Position numbers and translations under genes: made by a program
Notes under the pieces: model-generated
The model's database searches: none
Told to the model about the DNA's origin: nothing
What the model saw: only the letters and a program-made list of their open reading frames with translations
Assembly: GCF_004365655.1 (NCBI RefSeq)
Contig: NZ_SOEO01000001.1
Span: 372,001 to 436,000 of the forward strand
Origin: Epilithonimonas xixisoli
GTDB taxonomy: Bacteria; Bacteroidota; Bacteroidia; Flavobacteriales; Weeksellaceae
Length of the DNA stretch: 64,000 nt
Direction of reading: 5' to 3'
Shown here: positions 8,305-16,024 of the stretch, in pieces
Position numbering within the stretch: position 1 is the stretch's first letter
How the letters are laid out: every line of letters starts with the position of its first letter

Positions 8305-8991
8305 ATGACAGGTTATTATTTAATTATTGGGATTTCTATGTTAATCAGCTGGATTGTCTCTGCCAGACTGAAATCCAAGTTCGAACATTATTCCAAAGTG
8401 CATCTCAGAAATGGACTTTCGGGAAAAGAAATCGCCGAAAAAATGTTGAGAGATAACGGGATTACAGATGTTCAGGTTGTTTCTGTTCCGGGACAACTGA
8501 CAGATCATTATAATCCGGAAAATAAAACGGTCAATTTGTCAGAAGCTGTTTATATGCAAAGAAATGCGGCAGCCGCAGCGGTTGCAGCACACGAATGTGG
8601 ACACGCAGTTCAACACGCAGTTGGCTATTCTATGTTGCAATTGAGATCCAAAATGGTTCCTATCGTTAATATCAGTTCCAATCTTCTTCAATTTGTTTTG
8701 ATGGGCGGAATCGTGATAATGGCGATGAGCGGAAGTAAGATTGTTTTGGCAATTGGCGTTGTGCTTTTTGCGATTACGACTTTATTTGCTTTCATCACAT
8801 TGCCAGTAGAGTATGATGCTAGCAATCGTGCTTTGAAGTGGTTGGAAACAACCGGGACAGTTTCTCGCGAAGAGTATGCGGGCGCAGAAGATTCTCTTAA
8901 ATGGGCGGCTAGAACTTATGTTGTCGCTGCATTAGGATCATTAGCACAATTGATGTATTTCGCATCAATGTTGATGGGAAGGAGAGATTAA
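8305..8991 (+). CDS. YugP-like zinc membrane metallopeptidase
   Basis: This 228-residue integral membrane protease carries the zinc motif HECGH at residues 96-100, preceded by a run of alanines. It has an N-terminal transmembrane helix (YYLIIGISMLISWIVSA) and two to three further hydrophobic segments after the active site (about 120-165 and 205-222). LPVEYDASNRAL after the third helix is conserved in the PF04298 family and probably gives the third zinc ligand (Glu). Substrates of this family are not well defined. It is a single gene, followed directly by a terminator derived from a yigZ-like sequence. Confidence 0.88.
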   Translation: MTGYYLIIGISMLISWIVSARLKSKFEHYSKVHLRNGLSGKEIAEKMLRDNGITDVQVVSVPGQLTDHYNPENKTVNLSEAVYMQRNAAAAAVAAHECGHAVQHAVGYSMLQLRSKMVPIVNISSNLLQFVLMGGIVIMAMSGSKIVLAIGVVLFAITTLFAFITLPVEYDASNRALKWLETTGTVSREEYAGAEDSLKWAARTYVVAALGSLAQLMYFASMLMGRRD

Positions 8992-9000
8992 TAAATTATA

Positions 9001-9055
9001 TAAAATTAAACTCTAAAAGCATCTCGGATAATTCTTCTGAGATGCTTTCTTTTTT
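9001..9055 (-). pseudogene. Relic second copy of the yigZ 3' end, now the yugP-side terminator
   Basis: Read on the minus strand this segment encodes KKESISEELSEMLLEFNF, matching the C-terminus of the intact YigZ-family protein at 9813-10409 (KKESISDDLSEMLLEFDF). The DNA aligns without gaps to 9818-9872 with 50 of 55 bases identical by my count. Upstream of these codons the similarity stops. The two copies flank the toxin-antitoxin pair. Confidence 0.75.
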
Positions 9056-9056
9056 T
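9016..9056 (+). terminator. Terminator downstream of the YugP-like gene
   Basis: Arms AAAGCATCTCGGA and TTCTGAGATGCTTT pair with G-T wobble and a short loop, then C and seven T. It is strong in the plus direction. The same hairpin recurs at 9833-9872 within the yigZ coding end. Confidence 0.8.
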
Positions 9057-9064
9057 ATCAATTT

Positions 9065-9095
9065 ACACGTGTTGTATAATTAAAACAAAACACGT
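9065..9095 (+). promoter_or_regulatory. Candidate operator of the DUF6364/PIN toxin-antitoxin operon
   Basis: The palindrome ACACGTGT (9065-9072) and a second ACACGT (9090-9095) flank TATAATTA, 23-53 bp before the antitoxin ATG. Antitoxins of type II modules commonly bind paired repeats over their own promoter, so these are the natural candidates. No binding evidence is available. Confidence 0.4.
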
Positions 9096-9117
9096 ATTTT
9101 TGTTAAAATGAAAAGAA

Positions 9118-9372
9118 ATGAATACCAAACTGACATTGACAATCGAGAAAGAAGTCATAGAAATTGCTAAAGAATATGCCAAAGAAAAAGGACAAAGTCT
9201 TTCTGAAATGGTGGAGAATTACTTCAAATTTGTGACCGTAAATCGGAAAAAAATGAAAGAAAAACAACTGTCTCCAAAGGTTAGAAAGCTGAGAGGAATT
9301 ATCAAAACAGATGATAACTTTGACTATAAACAAATTTTAACCGAAGAACTTTCAAAAAAATATGGTGTATAA
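9118..9372 (+). CDS. Antitoxin, DUF6364-like ribbon-helix-helix protein
   Basis: This is an 84-residue protein. MNTKLTLTIEKEVIEIAKEYAKEKGQ followed by SLSEMVENYFK is a ribbon-helix-helix DNA-binding pattern of the kind annotated as DUF6364 antitoxins. The C-terminal part (SPKVRKLRGIIKTDDNFDYKQ) probably wraps the toxin. The stop overlaps the toxin start by 11 bp, which is typical of type II modules and implies translational coupling. The start is the second of two nearby ATGs; the one at 9108 is out of frame. Confidence 0.85.
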   Translation: MNTKLTLTIEKEVIEIAKEYAKEKGQSLSEMVENYFKFVTVNRKKMKEKQLSPKVRKLRGIIKTDDNFDYKQILTEELSKKYGV

Positions 9373-9793
9373 ACTTTTTGTAGATTCTGATGTTGTTATT
9401 GACTTTTTTACCGACCGAGAGCCTCACGCAAATCCCGCCAGCGAACTTTTTGAACTCAGCGAACAAGGAAGTGTGACTCTCTATATTTCTGCGTTGAGCA
9501 TCAATAATATTTACTATATCGTAAGAAAATTTTTAGGACACAAGAAAACACTGGAAATTGTTGAAGCCTTGGTAGAAATGACCGAAGTTATTGGAATTAC
9601 CAAAGTGGAAATATTGCAAGCTTTGAAGAATGATTTCTCGGATTATGAAGATTCTGTTCAATATTCATCTGCGTTGACAATCGCAGGTTTGGATGCGATT
9701 ATTACACGGAATATTAAGGATTATCGAAATTCTTCCATTGCTGTAATGACACCTTTGAATTTTATGAAAATGAAGGAGAAAAACGAAGGTTAA
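9362..9793 (+). CDS. PIN-domain toxin (VapC-like ribonuclease)
   Basis: This 143-residue PIN-domain nuclease is partnered with the upstream antitoxin. The acidic residues of the PIN fold are present: Asp8 in LFVDSDVVIDFF, Asp94/Asp97 in DYEDSVQ, and Asp111 in DAIITRN. Known VapC proteins cleave tRNA or rRNA; the target here cannot be told. The operon lies between two copies of the yigZ 3' end, suggesting the module was inserted there. It is terminated by the hairpin in the end of the convergent yigZ gene. Confidence 0.88.
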   Translation: MVYKLFVDSDVVIDFFTDREPHANPASELFELSEQGSVTLYISALSINNIYYIVRKFLGHKKTLEIVEALVEMTEVIGITKVEILQALKNDFSDYEDSVQYSSALTIAGLDAIITRNIKDYRNSSIAVMTPLNFMKMKEKNEG

Positions 9794-9812
9794 ATACGAT
9801 AAAGCTACTTAT

Positions 9813-10409
9813 TTAAATAAAATCAAACTCCAAAAGCATCTCGGACAAATCGTCTGAGATGCTTTCTTTTTTAGAAGTCTTGATGTTTGCTTTGATGATG
9901 CAGATTTCCTGCGCATCGAAGTCCAGGATTTTTGCATCATATTTATTAAGCAAAGTGAAAATCTGGTTTTGCTGCGAGAATTTGAATTTCAATTCGACTT
10001 GGGATTCCAATTCTTTGGTGATGATTTTGGCTTGTTCCAAGGTGTATTTCGCCGATTCTTTGTAAGCTTTTACCAATCCACCAACGCCTAATTTTGTTCC
10101 ACCATAATATCTTATCACAACTACAAGAATGTTTGTTATTTGATGTGCTAAAAGCTGATTATAAATCGGTAAACCAGCACTTCCGGATGGTTCTCCATCG
10201 TCATTCGCGCGATAATTTTCTCCATTGATTCCTAAACGATAAGCGTAACAATGATGCGTTGCTTTTGGATGGATGGATTTTAAATGGTTTAAAGAATCCT
10301 TTACATCAGACTCAGAATTGACGGGAAAAGCAAAGCCTATAAACTTGCTTCCTTTCTCCTTCATCAGAATGTCTTCAATCGGTTTTTCTATGGTTTGGAA
10401 TTCAAACAT
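9813..10409 (-). CDS. YigZ/IMPACT family protein
   Basis: This 198-residue member of the UPF0029/IMPACT family has the signature GEPSGSAGLPI (residues about 66-76), preceded by KATHHCYAYR and followed by VVVIRYYGGTKLGVGGLVKAY. The C-terminal domain is the small DUF1949-like ferredoxin-fold region. Bacterial homologues bind nucleic acid or affect translation, but no reaction is established. The final 19 codons overlap a transcription terminator used by the opposing toxin-antitoxin genes. A second diverged copy of this 3' end lies at 9001-9055. Confidence 0.9.
   Translation of the reverse strand: MFEFQTIEKPIEDILMKEKGSKFIGFAFPVNSESDVKDSLNHLKSIHPKATHHCYAYRLGINGENYRANDDGEPSGSAGLPIYNQLLAHQITNILVVVIRYYGGTKLGVGGLVKAYKESAKYTLEQAKIITKELESQVELKFKFSQQNQIFTLLNKYDAKILDFDAQEICIIKANIKTSKKESISDDLSEMLLEFDFI
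9833..9872 (+). terminator. Terminator of the toxin-antitoxin operon, inside yigZ
   Basis: AAAGCATCTCGGA and TCTGAGATGCTTT pair, followed by C and six T on the plus strand. It lies within the last codons of the convergent gene, so the DNA encodes a C-terminus on one strand and a terminator on the other. Confidence 0.7.
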
Positions 10410-10564
10410 TCGTCAAAAATAGAAAAATTCTCAGAAGAAATTTCAAATTGATAATATTCAATTAATGAAGAAAAAATTGAGAATAACTTAGGGTTTATTA
10501 ATGTTATGAAGCAATTATCTAATCGTTAATCATAATTTCTTAAAGAAATCTTAAAAAAATAAAA

Positions 10565-10593
10565 TTTGGTGAATTAATTTTTGTGTAATTTTG
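10565..10593 (+). promoter_or_regulatory. Bacteroidetes-type promoter of the KAS III gene
   Basis: TTTG (10565-10568), a 17-bp spacer, then TAATTTTG (10586-10593) matches the TTTG/TAnnTTTG consensus. The ATG of the KAS III gene lies 23 bp downstream. Confidence 0.65.
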
Positions 10594-10615
10594 CATTTCA
10601 AATTTTTTAACATCA

Positions 10616-11695
10616 ATGCCTAATACAGTAATCATTGGCTCCGGAAGTTACATCCCGGAAAACGTAATAGAAGGTTCTCATTTCAAGGACTCCATTTTCT
10701 ATGATGATAATAATCAATTGATTGAGAAACCAACTGAAGAAATCATCGAGAAATTTGTGGATATTACAGAAATCAAAAGAAGGCGGTATTTGAATCCTGA
10801 AGACTTCAATTCGGATCTTGGTCACAGAGCTTCTTTGGAGGCGATTGCCGATGCTGGTATTGATAAAGAAGAGATTGATTACATCATCTACGCTACCAAT
10901 TTTGGCGAAGTGGATACAGATGGTGTTCCGAATTTTATGCCATCACTTTCAGCAAAATTGAATGGGAAATTAGGCATTAAAAGAAGAGATTGTGTCAATT
11001 ATGATATGATTTTCGGATGTCCGGGTTGGGTAGAAGGGTTGATTCTTGCAGATACATTGATAAAAGCCGGAAAAGCAAAAACGGTTTTGGTAGTTGGTGG
11101 AGAAACGCTGAGCAGAGTGACGGATGCTTTTGACAGAAACAAAATGATTTTTGCTGATGGCGCTGGAGCAGTTGTGGTACGAGCTACAGACGATACGACT
11201 GTAGGTGTTATTGCAGATAAAACACTTTGTGATAATGGCGAGGAAATCTGTTTTCTAGAGAATGCACCTTCGCTAAATCTCGAAGCGGATCAAAGCAAAT
11301 TGTACATCCGAATGAGAGGTCGTAAAATCTACGAATATGCCTTGAAGAATGTGCCAGATGCGATAAAAGCAACTATTGAAAAAGCAAATCTTGATATCTC
11401 TGACATCAGTAAAATATTGATTCATCAAGCCAATGCAAAGATGGATTACGCGATGATTGGCAGACTTTTCAAACTTTACGGCCAAAAAGAATACGACCAC
11501 GCAATTTCCCCGATGACAATTCAGGAATTAGGAAATTCTTCGGTTGCAACGGTTCCGACTTTGTTTGATTTGATTAAAAAAGGAAAATTGGAAGGTCAGC
11601 AATTTACGCCTGGTTCTCACATTATTTTCACTTCCGTAGGTGCGGGGATGAACATCAACTGTGTGGTTTATAAGTTTCCGGAAGGTAAAATTTAA
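10616..11695 (+). CDS. 3-oxoacyl-ACP synthase III family (FabH-like) enzyme
   Basis: This is a 359-residue thiolase-fold condensing enzyme. The catalytic triad is intact: Cys135 (IFGCPGW), His270 (LIHQAN) and Asn307 (GNSSVA). It is longer than canonical FabH (about 317) and has the context FGCPGW instead of the usual N-A-A-C-A-G-F. That places it among the FabH-like paralogues used for special starter or head-to-head condensations, not necessarily housekeeping FabH. It is a single gene with its own promoter and terminator; neighbours give no substrate hint. Confidence 0.88.
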   Translation: MPNTVIIGSGSYIPENVIEGSHFKDSIFYDDNNQLIEKPTEEIIEKFVDITEIKRRRYLNPEDFNSDLGHRASLEAIADAGIDKEEIDYIIYATNFGEVDTDGVPNFMPSLSAKLNGKLGIKRRDCVNYDMIFGCPGWVEGLILADTLIKAGKAKTVLVVGGETLSRVTDAFDRNKMIFADGAGAVVVRATDDTTVGVIADKTLCDNGEEICFLENAPSLNLEADQSKLYIRMRGRKIYEYALKNVPDAIKATIEKANLDISDISKILIHQANAKMDYAMIGRLFKLYGQKEYDHAISPMTIQELGNSSVATVPTLFDLIKKGKLEGQQFTPGSHIIFTSVGAGMNINCVVYKFPEGKI

Positions 11696-11737
11696 GTTAC
11701 ATTAAAGTAAAATTCAATTTTAAACGTTTATACTTAC

Positions 11738-11773
11738 AAAAGGAATGATTTTTTATTCCTTTTGTTTTTTTTT
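11738..11773 (+). terminator. Terminator of the KAS III gene
   Basis: AAAAGGAAT and ATTCCTTTT pair around GATTTTTT, followed by a long T-run that reaches within 10 bp of the next ATG (11783). That placement also argues against the TTG at 11762 as a start for the next gene. Confidence 0.8.
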
Positions 11774-11782
11774 AATATCAGT

Positions 11783-12988
11783 ATGCAAAAGAATATTTTA
11801 TTTCTTCTAGGTGTTTTTTTAGTTTTGGAAACCTATGTTTATCAGGCTTTTAAAACGGTTTATTCAAGTCAAAATGCCAAGTTAATCTATTGGATTCCAA
11901 CGATTTTGATTTATGCTTTTCTGATTTATTCCGTTATCACTTTCGATAGAGCTTCTCATAAATATTTGAACTTTCAAATCGTTTTTTCGGTTATCTTGAT
12001 TTTTGTTTTGCCGAAAATTTTAGTCGCCGTTTTTCTACTAATTGAAGATTTGATAAGATTTGTGAATTTCGGTTACAATTATGTGGCGACAGAAAATCAC
12101 AATTATCCATCCAGAAGGAAGTTTATCAGCTTGGTTGGTCTTGGCTCAGGCGCAATTGTTGCGGGAATGGTTTTGGACGGAATTATCTTCGGAAAATACC
12201 GCCACAAAGCGAGAATTGTAAGACTTAAACTAAAAAATCTGCCAGCAAGTTTTAAAGGTTATAAAATTGTTCAGATTTCTGATGTTCACAGCGGAAGTTT
12301 CCAAAATCCAAATAAGTTGCAACACGCAATTGATTTGATTAATGAACAAAAGCCTGATTTGGTTTTGTTTACGGGCGATATGGTAAATAATTATGCTGAT
12401 GAATTCGTACCTTTCATCGACTTGTTTTCCCAAATTAAAGCAAACGATGGGAAATTTGCAGTTCTCGGAAATCACGATTATGGCGAATATGGCGCCTGGA
12501 AAAACATTGACGACAGGAAAAATAATATTCCAAAACTCATCGAGAACCAAAGAAAAGCCGGTTTCGAAATGCTGAGAAATGAACACAAGATTATCGAAAG
12601 AAATGGCGAAAAATTGTACATTCTGGGTGTAGAAAACTGGGGGATTCCGCCGTTTCCACAGTTTGGAGATTTGGATAAAGCTACACGCGATGTTCCTGCA
12701 GAAGCCTGTAAAATCCTGATGTCTCACGACCCATCACACTTTGATGCCATCGTCAAAAATCATCCAAAAGATGTGCAACTTACGCTTTCTGGACATACGC
12801 ACGGGATGCAATTCGGAATCGACTTGAAGAACTTCAAATGGTCACCTGTGAAGTATAAATATCCAAAATGGGCAGATCTCTATCAAAGCGGTGACAAATA
12901 TCTCTATGTCAATCGTGGTTTCGGGGTGATTGGCTATCCAGGTAGAGTAGGCGTTTTGCCAGAGATTACAGTTTTTGAGTTGGGGTAA
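11783..12988 (+). CDS. Membrane-anchored metallophosphoesterase
   Basis: This is a 401-residue calcineurin-like phosphoesterase with about four N-terminal transmembrane helices (roughly 1-120). A Tat-like or linker segment, PSRRKFISLVGLGSGAIVAG, is followed by the catalytic domain. All metal-binding motifs are present: ISDVHSG, FTGDMVNN, LGNHDYG and LSGHTHG. YpbG/YkuE-type relatives act on UDP-diacylglucosamine or unknown phosphoesters; the substrate is unassigned. I chose the ATG at 11783 because the longer frame starts at TTG inside a terminator T-run. Confidence 0.88.
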   Translation: MQKNILFLLGVFLVLETYVYQAFKTVYSSQNAKLIYWIPTILIYAFLIYSVITFDRASHKYLNFQIVFSVILIFVLPKILVAVFLLIEDLIRFVNFGYNYVATENHNYPSRRKFISLVGLGSGAIVAGMVLDGIIFGKYRHKARIVRLKLKNLPASFKGYKIVQISDVHSGSFQNPNKLQHAIDLINEQKPDLVLFTGDMVNNYADEFVPFIDLFSQIKANDGKFAVLGNHDYGEYGAWKNIDDRKNNIPKLIENQRKAGFEMLRNEHKIIERNGEKLYILGVENWGIPPFPQFGDLDKATRDVPAEACKILMSHDPSHFDAIVKNHPKDVQLTLSGHTHGMQFGIDLKNFKWSPVKYKYPKWADLYQSGDKYLYVNRGFGVIGYPGRVGVLPEITVFELG

Positions 12989-13007
12989 AATAAAATAAAT
13001 ATAAATG

Positions 13008-13039
13008 AAAAACCAATAGTTTGCACTATTGGTTTTTTT
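13008..13039 (+). terminator. Terminator after the phosphoesterase gene
   Basis: AAAAACCAATAGT and ACTATTGGTTTTT pair around TTGC, followed by T residues. A strong hairpin between two convergent genes, probably bidirectional. Confidence 0.85.
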
Positions 13040-13068
13040 GTTGTTAAAATAGGGTTTTTTAGTGGTTT

Positions 13069-13821
13069 TTAAAACAAATAATCTTTCATTCTCGAAACCG
13101 CAATTTCTTGTTCATCTATGAACTGAAACAACTCTTCCAATCTGTCCTCAAAACGTCTTCCGAGATTCATCTTTTTATAAAAAGGCAAATCAAATGGCAA
13201 ATTTTCTTTGTCATAAATCTGCCAAGCGTTGGCGTAAATCATCACGTATTCTTCCCGTTTCAAACTTTCCAAAAGCATATTCTCATAATACTTCATCGGC
13301 GTCATTTGAAGCACGTAATCGTTGAACGGAAGTTGGGAGTAAGGCGACTGACTTTCGGGTACGATTGTCAACTCGTTTTCCGTATAGATTTCTGTCTTTT
13401 CAGTCAGTTTTCGCCATAGAAAATTGATGGTCGATTCTTCGATATTTGAGACATAAATGAAGTCCAAATTCTTGATTTCAGAGTAGGGGAGACGATGCGA
13501 TTTTTGTCTCAATCCTCTGATTGGTTTTTCTAAAAATTCTTCAAGATTTTGCTTTGTTTTTGCAATCGTTTCCAAGTCAGAATTGACGTTGTAAAGTGCA
13601 ATTTCGTGACCAGAAAGTGAGATGGTTTTTAGCAATTTTTGTACGCGGTTTGCAATGGAAACTTCCACGAAGAACGTTGCCAAAAATCCGTGCATTTCCA
13701 ACAAGAGCAAAATGATTTTAGTGTTTTTCTCGATAGATAATATCAATTCATCATCAGAATTTTTATTCTTAATTTTAGAATTATTTTCTGGAATCGATAT
13801 GTTAAATGTTAATAAAATCAC
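13069..13821 (-). CDS. Polysaccharide-deacetylase-fold protein with degenerate active site
   Basis: This 250-residue protein resembles the NodB/polysaccharide deacetylase fold. It starts MILLTFNIS where active enzymes read TFDDG, and GHEIALYNVNSD stands where GHE-I-x-NH-x-x-x-H would bind the metal. The strand-helix pattern MHGFLATFFVEVSIANRV (usually ATFFv...) and RGLRQKSHRLP (motif 3) are recognisable. Motif 1 Asp residues and the motif 2 His residues are missing, so hydrolase activity is doubtful. It starts at GTG (13821); no earlier or nearby ATG fits the fold. Ends convergently with the phosphoesterase gene. Confidence 0.7.
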   Translation of the reverse strand: MILLTFNISIPENNSKIKNKNSDDELILSIEKNTKIILLLLEMHGFLATFFVEVSIANRVQKLLKTISLSGHEIALYNVNSDLETIAKTKQNLEEFLEKPIRGLRQKSHRLPYSEIKNLDFIYVSNIEESTINFLWRKLTEKTEIYTENELTIVPESQSPYSQLPFNDYVLQMTPMKYYENMLLESLKREEYVMIYANAWQIYDKENLPFDLPFYKKMNLGRRFEDRLEELFQFIDEQEIAVSRMKDYLF

Positions 13822-13907
13822 TTAAAGTAGAATTTAGATTTTTATTTTAAATATTTAAAAATCAGATGTTAAAATTTATTTAGTTTAAACTAATGCTTTT
13901 AATTTTA

Positions 13908-14870
13908 CTATTTTCCTAGTTTCTTTTTCAAATTATTTATCATATCTATCGACATTGATGAAATATCAAATTTGTAATCCAATCCCCAATCTTGTTTTGC
14001 AGAAGAATCATCAATGCTAGCTGGCCAAGAATCTGCAATTTCCTGACGGAAATCTGGCTCATATTTTATCTCAAAATTTGGAATCGTTTTTTTGATTTCA
14101 TCAGCTAATTCTTTCGGTGTAAATCTCATCCCACCAAGGTTGTAAGAATAGCGAATTTTAACCTGCTCTTTTGGCGCTGTCATCAGCTTGATTGTAGCAT
14201 CAATTGCATCGTCCATATACAGCATTGGCATCGCCGTATCTTCCTTGATAAAACTCGTATATTTTCCATTTTCCACAGCCTCGTAAAAAATCTCAACTGC
14301 ATAATCTGTAGTGCCTCCACCTGCCGGCGCTTTCCAAGAAATCAGACCAGGATAGCGGATACTTCTGATGTCAACACCATACTTTTCGAAGTAATATTCG
14401 CACCATTTTTCGCCAGCCATTTTTGAAATTCCGTAAACAGTAGTCGGATTGAGAACCACTTCTTGTCCTACATTTTCTTTCGGAATTCCTTTTCCAAACA
14501 CCGCGATAGAACTTGGCCAGAATATCTTTTTTAGCGTTCCTGCCTTCGCCAATTCGCAAAGATGAATCAATGGGTCGAGATTCAGTTTCCAAGCGAAAAG
14601 AGGTTGTTTTTCCGATGTTCCGGAAAGTAACGACGCCAAATGATAGACTGTGGTGATGTTGTGTTCTTTAATCACGTCTGTAACCGCTTGAAAATTAGTT
14701 ACATCAAGTCTTTCGTAATAGCCTGCTTCCGTGATGCCTTCTTTCCATTTGTCAAGTCCGGAGGCGATAACGTTTTCTTTGCCGTAGATTTCAGACAATC
14801 TTACCGTCAGTTCCGTTCCGATTTGTCCAAGTGCGCCAGTGATTAGGATTTTTTCTTTAGGTGTTTCCAT
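13908..14870 (-). CDS. SDR-type L-threonine 3-dehydrogenase-like NAD-dependent epimerase/dehydratase
   Basis: This is a 320-residue extended short-chain dehydrogenase. The Rossmann motif is ITGALGQIG (residues 9-17), the active-site pattern is SSIAVFG...TVYGISKMAGE (Tyr-x-x-x-Lys: YGISK), and TTVYHLASLLSG is typical. The PSSIAVFG/NPTTVYGISK pair and the WPASIDDSSAKQDWG C-terminus match GalE-like L-threonine 3-dehydrogenases, which oxidise threonine to 2-amino-3-ketobutyrate. Other sugar epimerase functions are not excluded. A TAGATTTG -7 element lies at 14890-14897 (minus). Confidence 0.85.
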   Translation of the reverse strand: METPKEKILITGALGQIGTELTVRLSEIYGKENVIASGLDKWKEGITEAGYYERLDVTNFQAVTDVIKEHNITTVYHLASLLSGTSEKQPLFAWKLNLDPLIHLCELAKAGTLKKIFWPSSIAVFGKGIPKENVGQEVVLNPTTVYGISKMAGEKWCEYYFEKYGVDIRSIRYPGLISWKAPAGGGTTDYAVEIFYEAVENGKYTSFIKEDTAMPMLYMDDAIDATIKLMTAPKEQVKIRYSYNLGGMRFTPKELADEIKKTIPNFEIKYEPDFRQEIADSWPASIDDSSAKQDWGLDYKFDISSMSIDMINNLKKKLGK

Positions 14871-15044
14871 TTTTATTTTTATTGATTCGCAAATCTAATT
14901 AATTTAAATATTTGGTTAAAATTTTTCAACTTTATGATGAAAAATAATTTTAACTAACAGACACATACTTTTGATAGTAGATTTAGATTTTATTTTAAAT
15001 CGAATTATGATGCTTCTGTATGGTTTTTTTAATATTTTAGAATG

Positions 15045-15060
15045 TTGTAATGCGTTACAA
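15045..15060. promoter_or_regulatory. Inverted repeat upstream of the rhodanese gene
   Basis: TTGTAA-TGCG-TTACAA (6-bp perfect arms) lies 33-48 bp upstream of the rhodanese ATG. It resembles a regulator half-site pair. Symmetry is the only evidence. Confidence 0.3.
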
Positions 15061-15092
15061 TTTCAGTTCCAAATCTCATTAATCAAATCTTT

Positions 15093-15926
15093 ATGAAAAC
15101 GAATCCAATTATCAATATCGATGAGCTTCTTCAAATTTCAAACCACTCAAATCTCCGAATTTTTGATGTGAGAACTGGTCCAAATGCCAAAGAAGATTAT
15201 CAGAAGAAACATTTGAAGAACGCCGTTTTTGTGGATTTGAATACAGATTTAGCTGAGATTAATGATCCGAAAAATGGTGGAAGACATCCACTTCCCACGT
15301 TTTCAAATTTCATTAAAACCTTAGGAAAGTTAGGAATTGACAAAGATTCGGAAGTTGTAATTTACGATGATAAAAACGGCGCAAATGCCGGCGCAAGATT
15401 TTGGTGGATGCTGAAAGCGGTTGGTCACAAGAATGTGCGAGTCTTGAATGGAGGCTTGCAATCTGCTGAAAATCAAAATTATCCGTTAAATTCTGGCAAT
15501 GAAAATTATCCCAAAACAGATTATATTGCTGATTTTAATGATTGGCAATTACCGCAAGTTTGGATTGATGATGTAAAATCGGCAACCGAAAATCTAGATA
15601 ATTTGATTGTTGACGTTCGTGAATCGCAACGTTATCAAGGGATTACAGAGCCAATCGATTTGGTGGCTGGACATATTCCAAACGCTGAGAATTTCCCTTT
15701 TTCTGAAAATTTAGATGAAAATGGATTGTTCAAATCGCCTGAAATTCTGAAAGAAAAATACACGGAATTTTTCAAAAACAAAGATTCAAAACAAATTATT
15801 TTCCATTGCGGAAGTGGCGTTACGGCTTGTCATTCTTTGTTGGCTTTGGATTACGCTGGTTTTGAAATTCCCAATTTGTATGTGGGAAGCTGGAGCGAGT
15901 GGAGTAGGAATTTTGATGATGTGTAA
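15093..15926 (+). CDS. Two-domain sulfurtransferase (thiosulfate/3-mercaptopyruvate type)
   Basis: This 277-residue tandem rhodanese has an N-terminal domain (about 8-130) without a catalytic Cys and a C-terminal domain (about 155-277). The active-site loop there is HCGSGVTACHS, with Cys239 as the persulfide-carrying residue. CGSGVT is the form typical of 3-mercaptopyruvate sulfurtransferases (SseA). It transfers sulfane sulfur to cyanide or thiol acceptors. Length and both domain motifs (RFWWMLKAVGH; VAGHIPNAENFP) are normal. Confidence 0.9.
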   Translation: MKTNPIINIDELLQISNHSNLRIFDVRTGPNAKEDYQKKHLKNAVFVDLNTDLAEINDPKNGGRHPLPTFSNFIKTLGKLGIDKDSEVVIYDDKNGANAGARFWWMLKAVGHKNVRVLNGGLQSAENQNYPLNSGNENYPKTDYIADFNDWQLPQVWIDDVKSATENLDNLIVDVRESQRYQGITEPIDLVAGHIPNAENFPFSENLDENGLFKSPEILKEKYTEFFKNKDSKQIIFHCGSGVTACHSLLALDYAGFEIPNLYVGSWSEWSRNFDDV

Positions 15927-16001
15927 AATCGTGAAATCGTAGAATTGTAAAATCGTTTATTTGTAATTATATTTAATCATCAAATCACGATTTTACGATT
16001 T
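15925..16001. repeat. Convergent spacer built of ATCGT/ACGAT words
   Basis: AAATCGTGAAATCGT, then TGTAAAATCGT on the left, and CACGATTTTACGATTT on the right, form overlapping inverted repeats between the rhodanese gene and the convergent barrel gene. They could fold into a bidirectional terminator. The multiple copies of the same short word resemble other spacers in this window. Confidence 0.45.
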
Positions 16002-16024
16002 AACAAATTAACAATTCCAACCCA

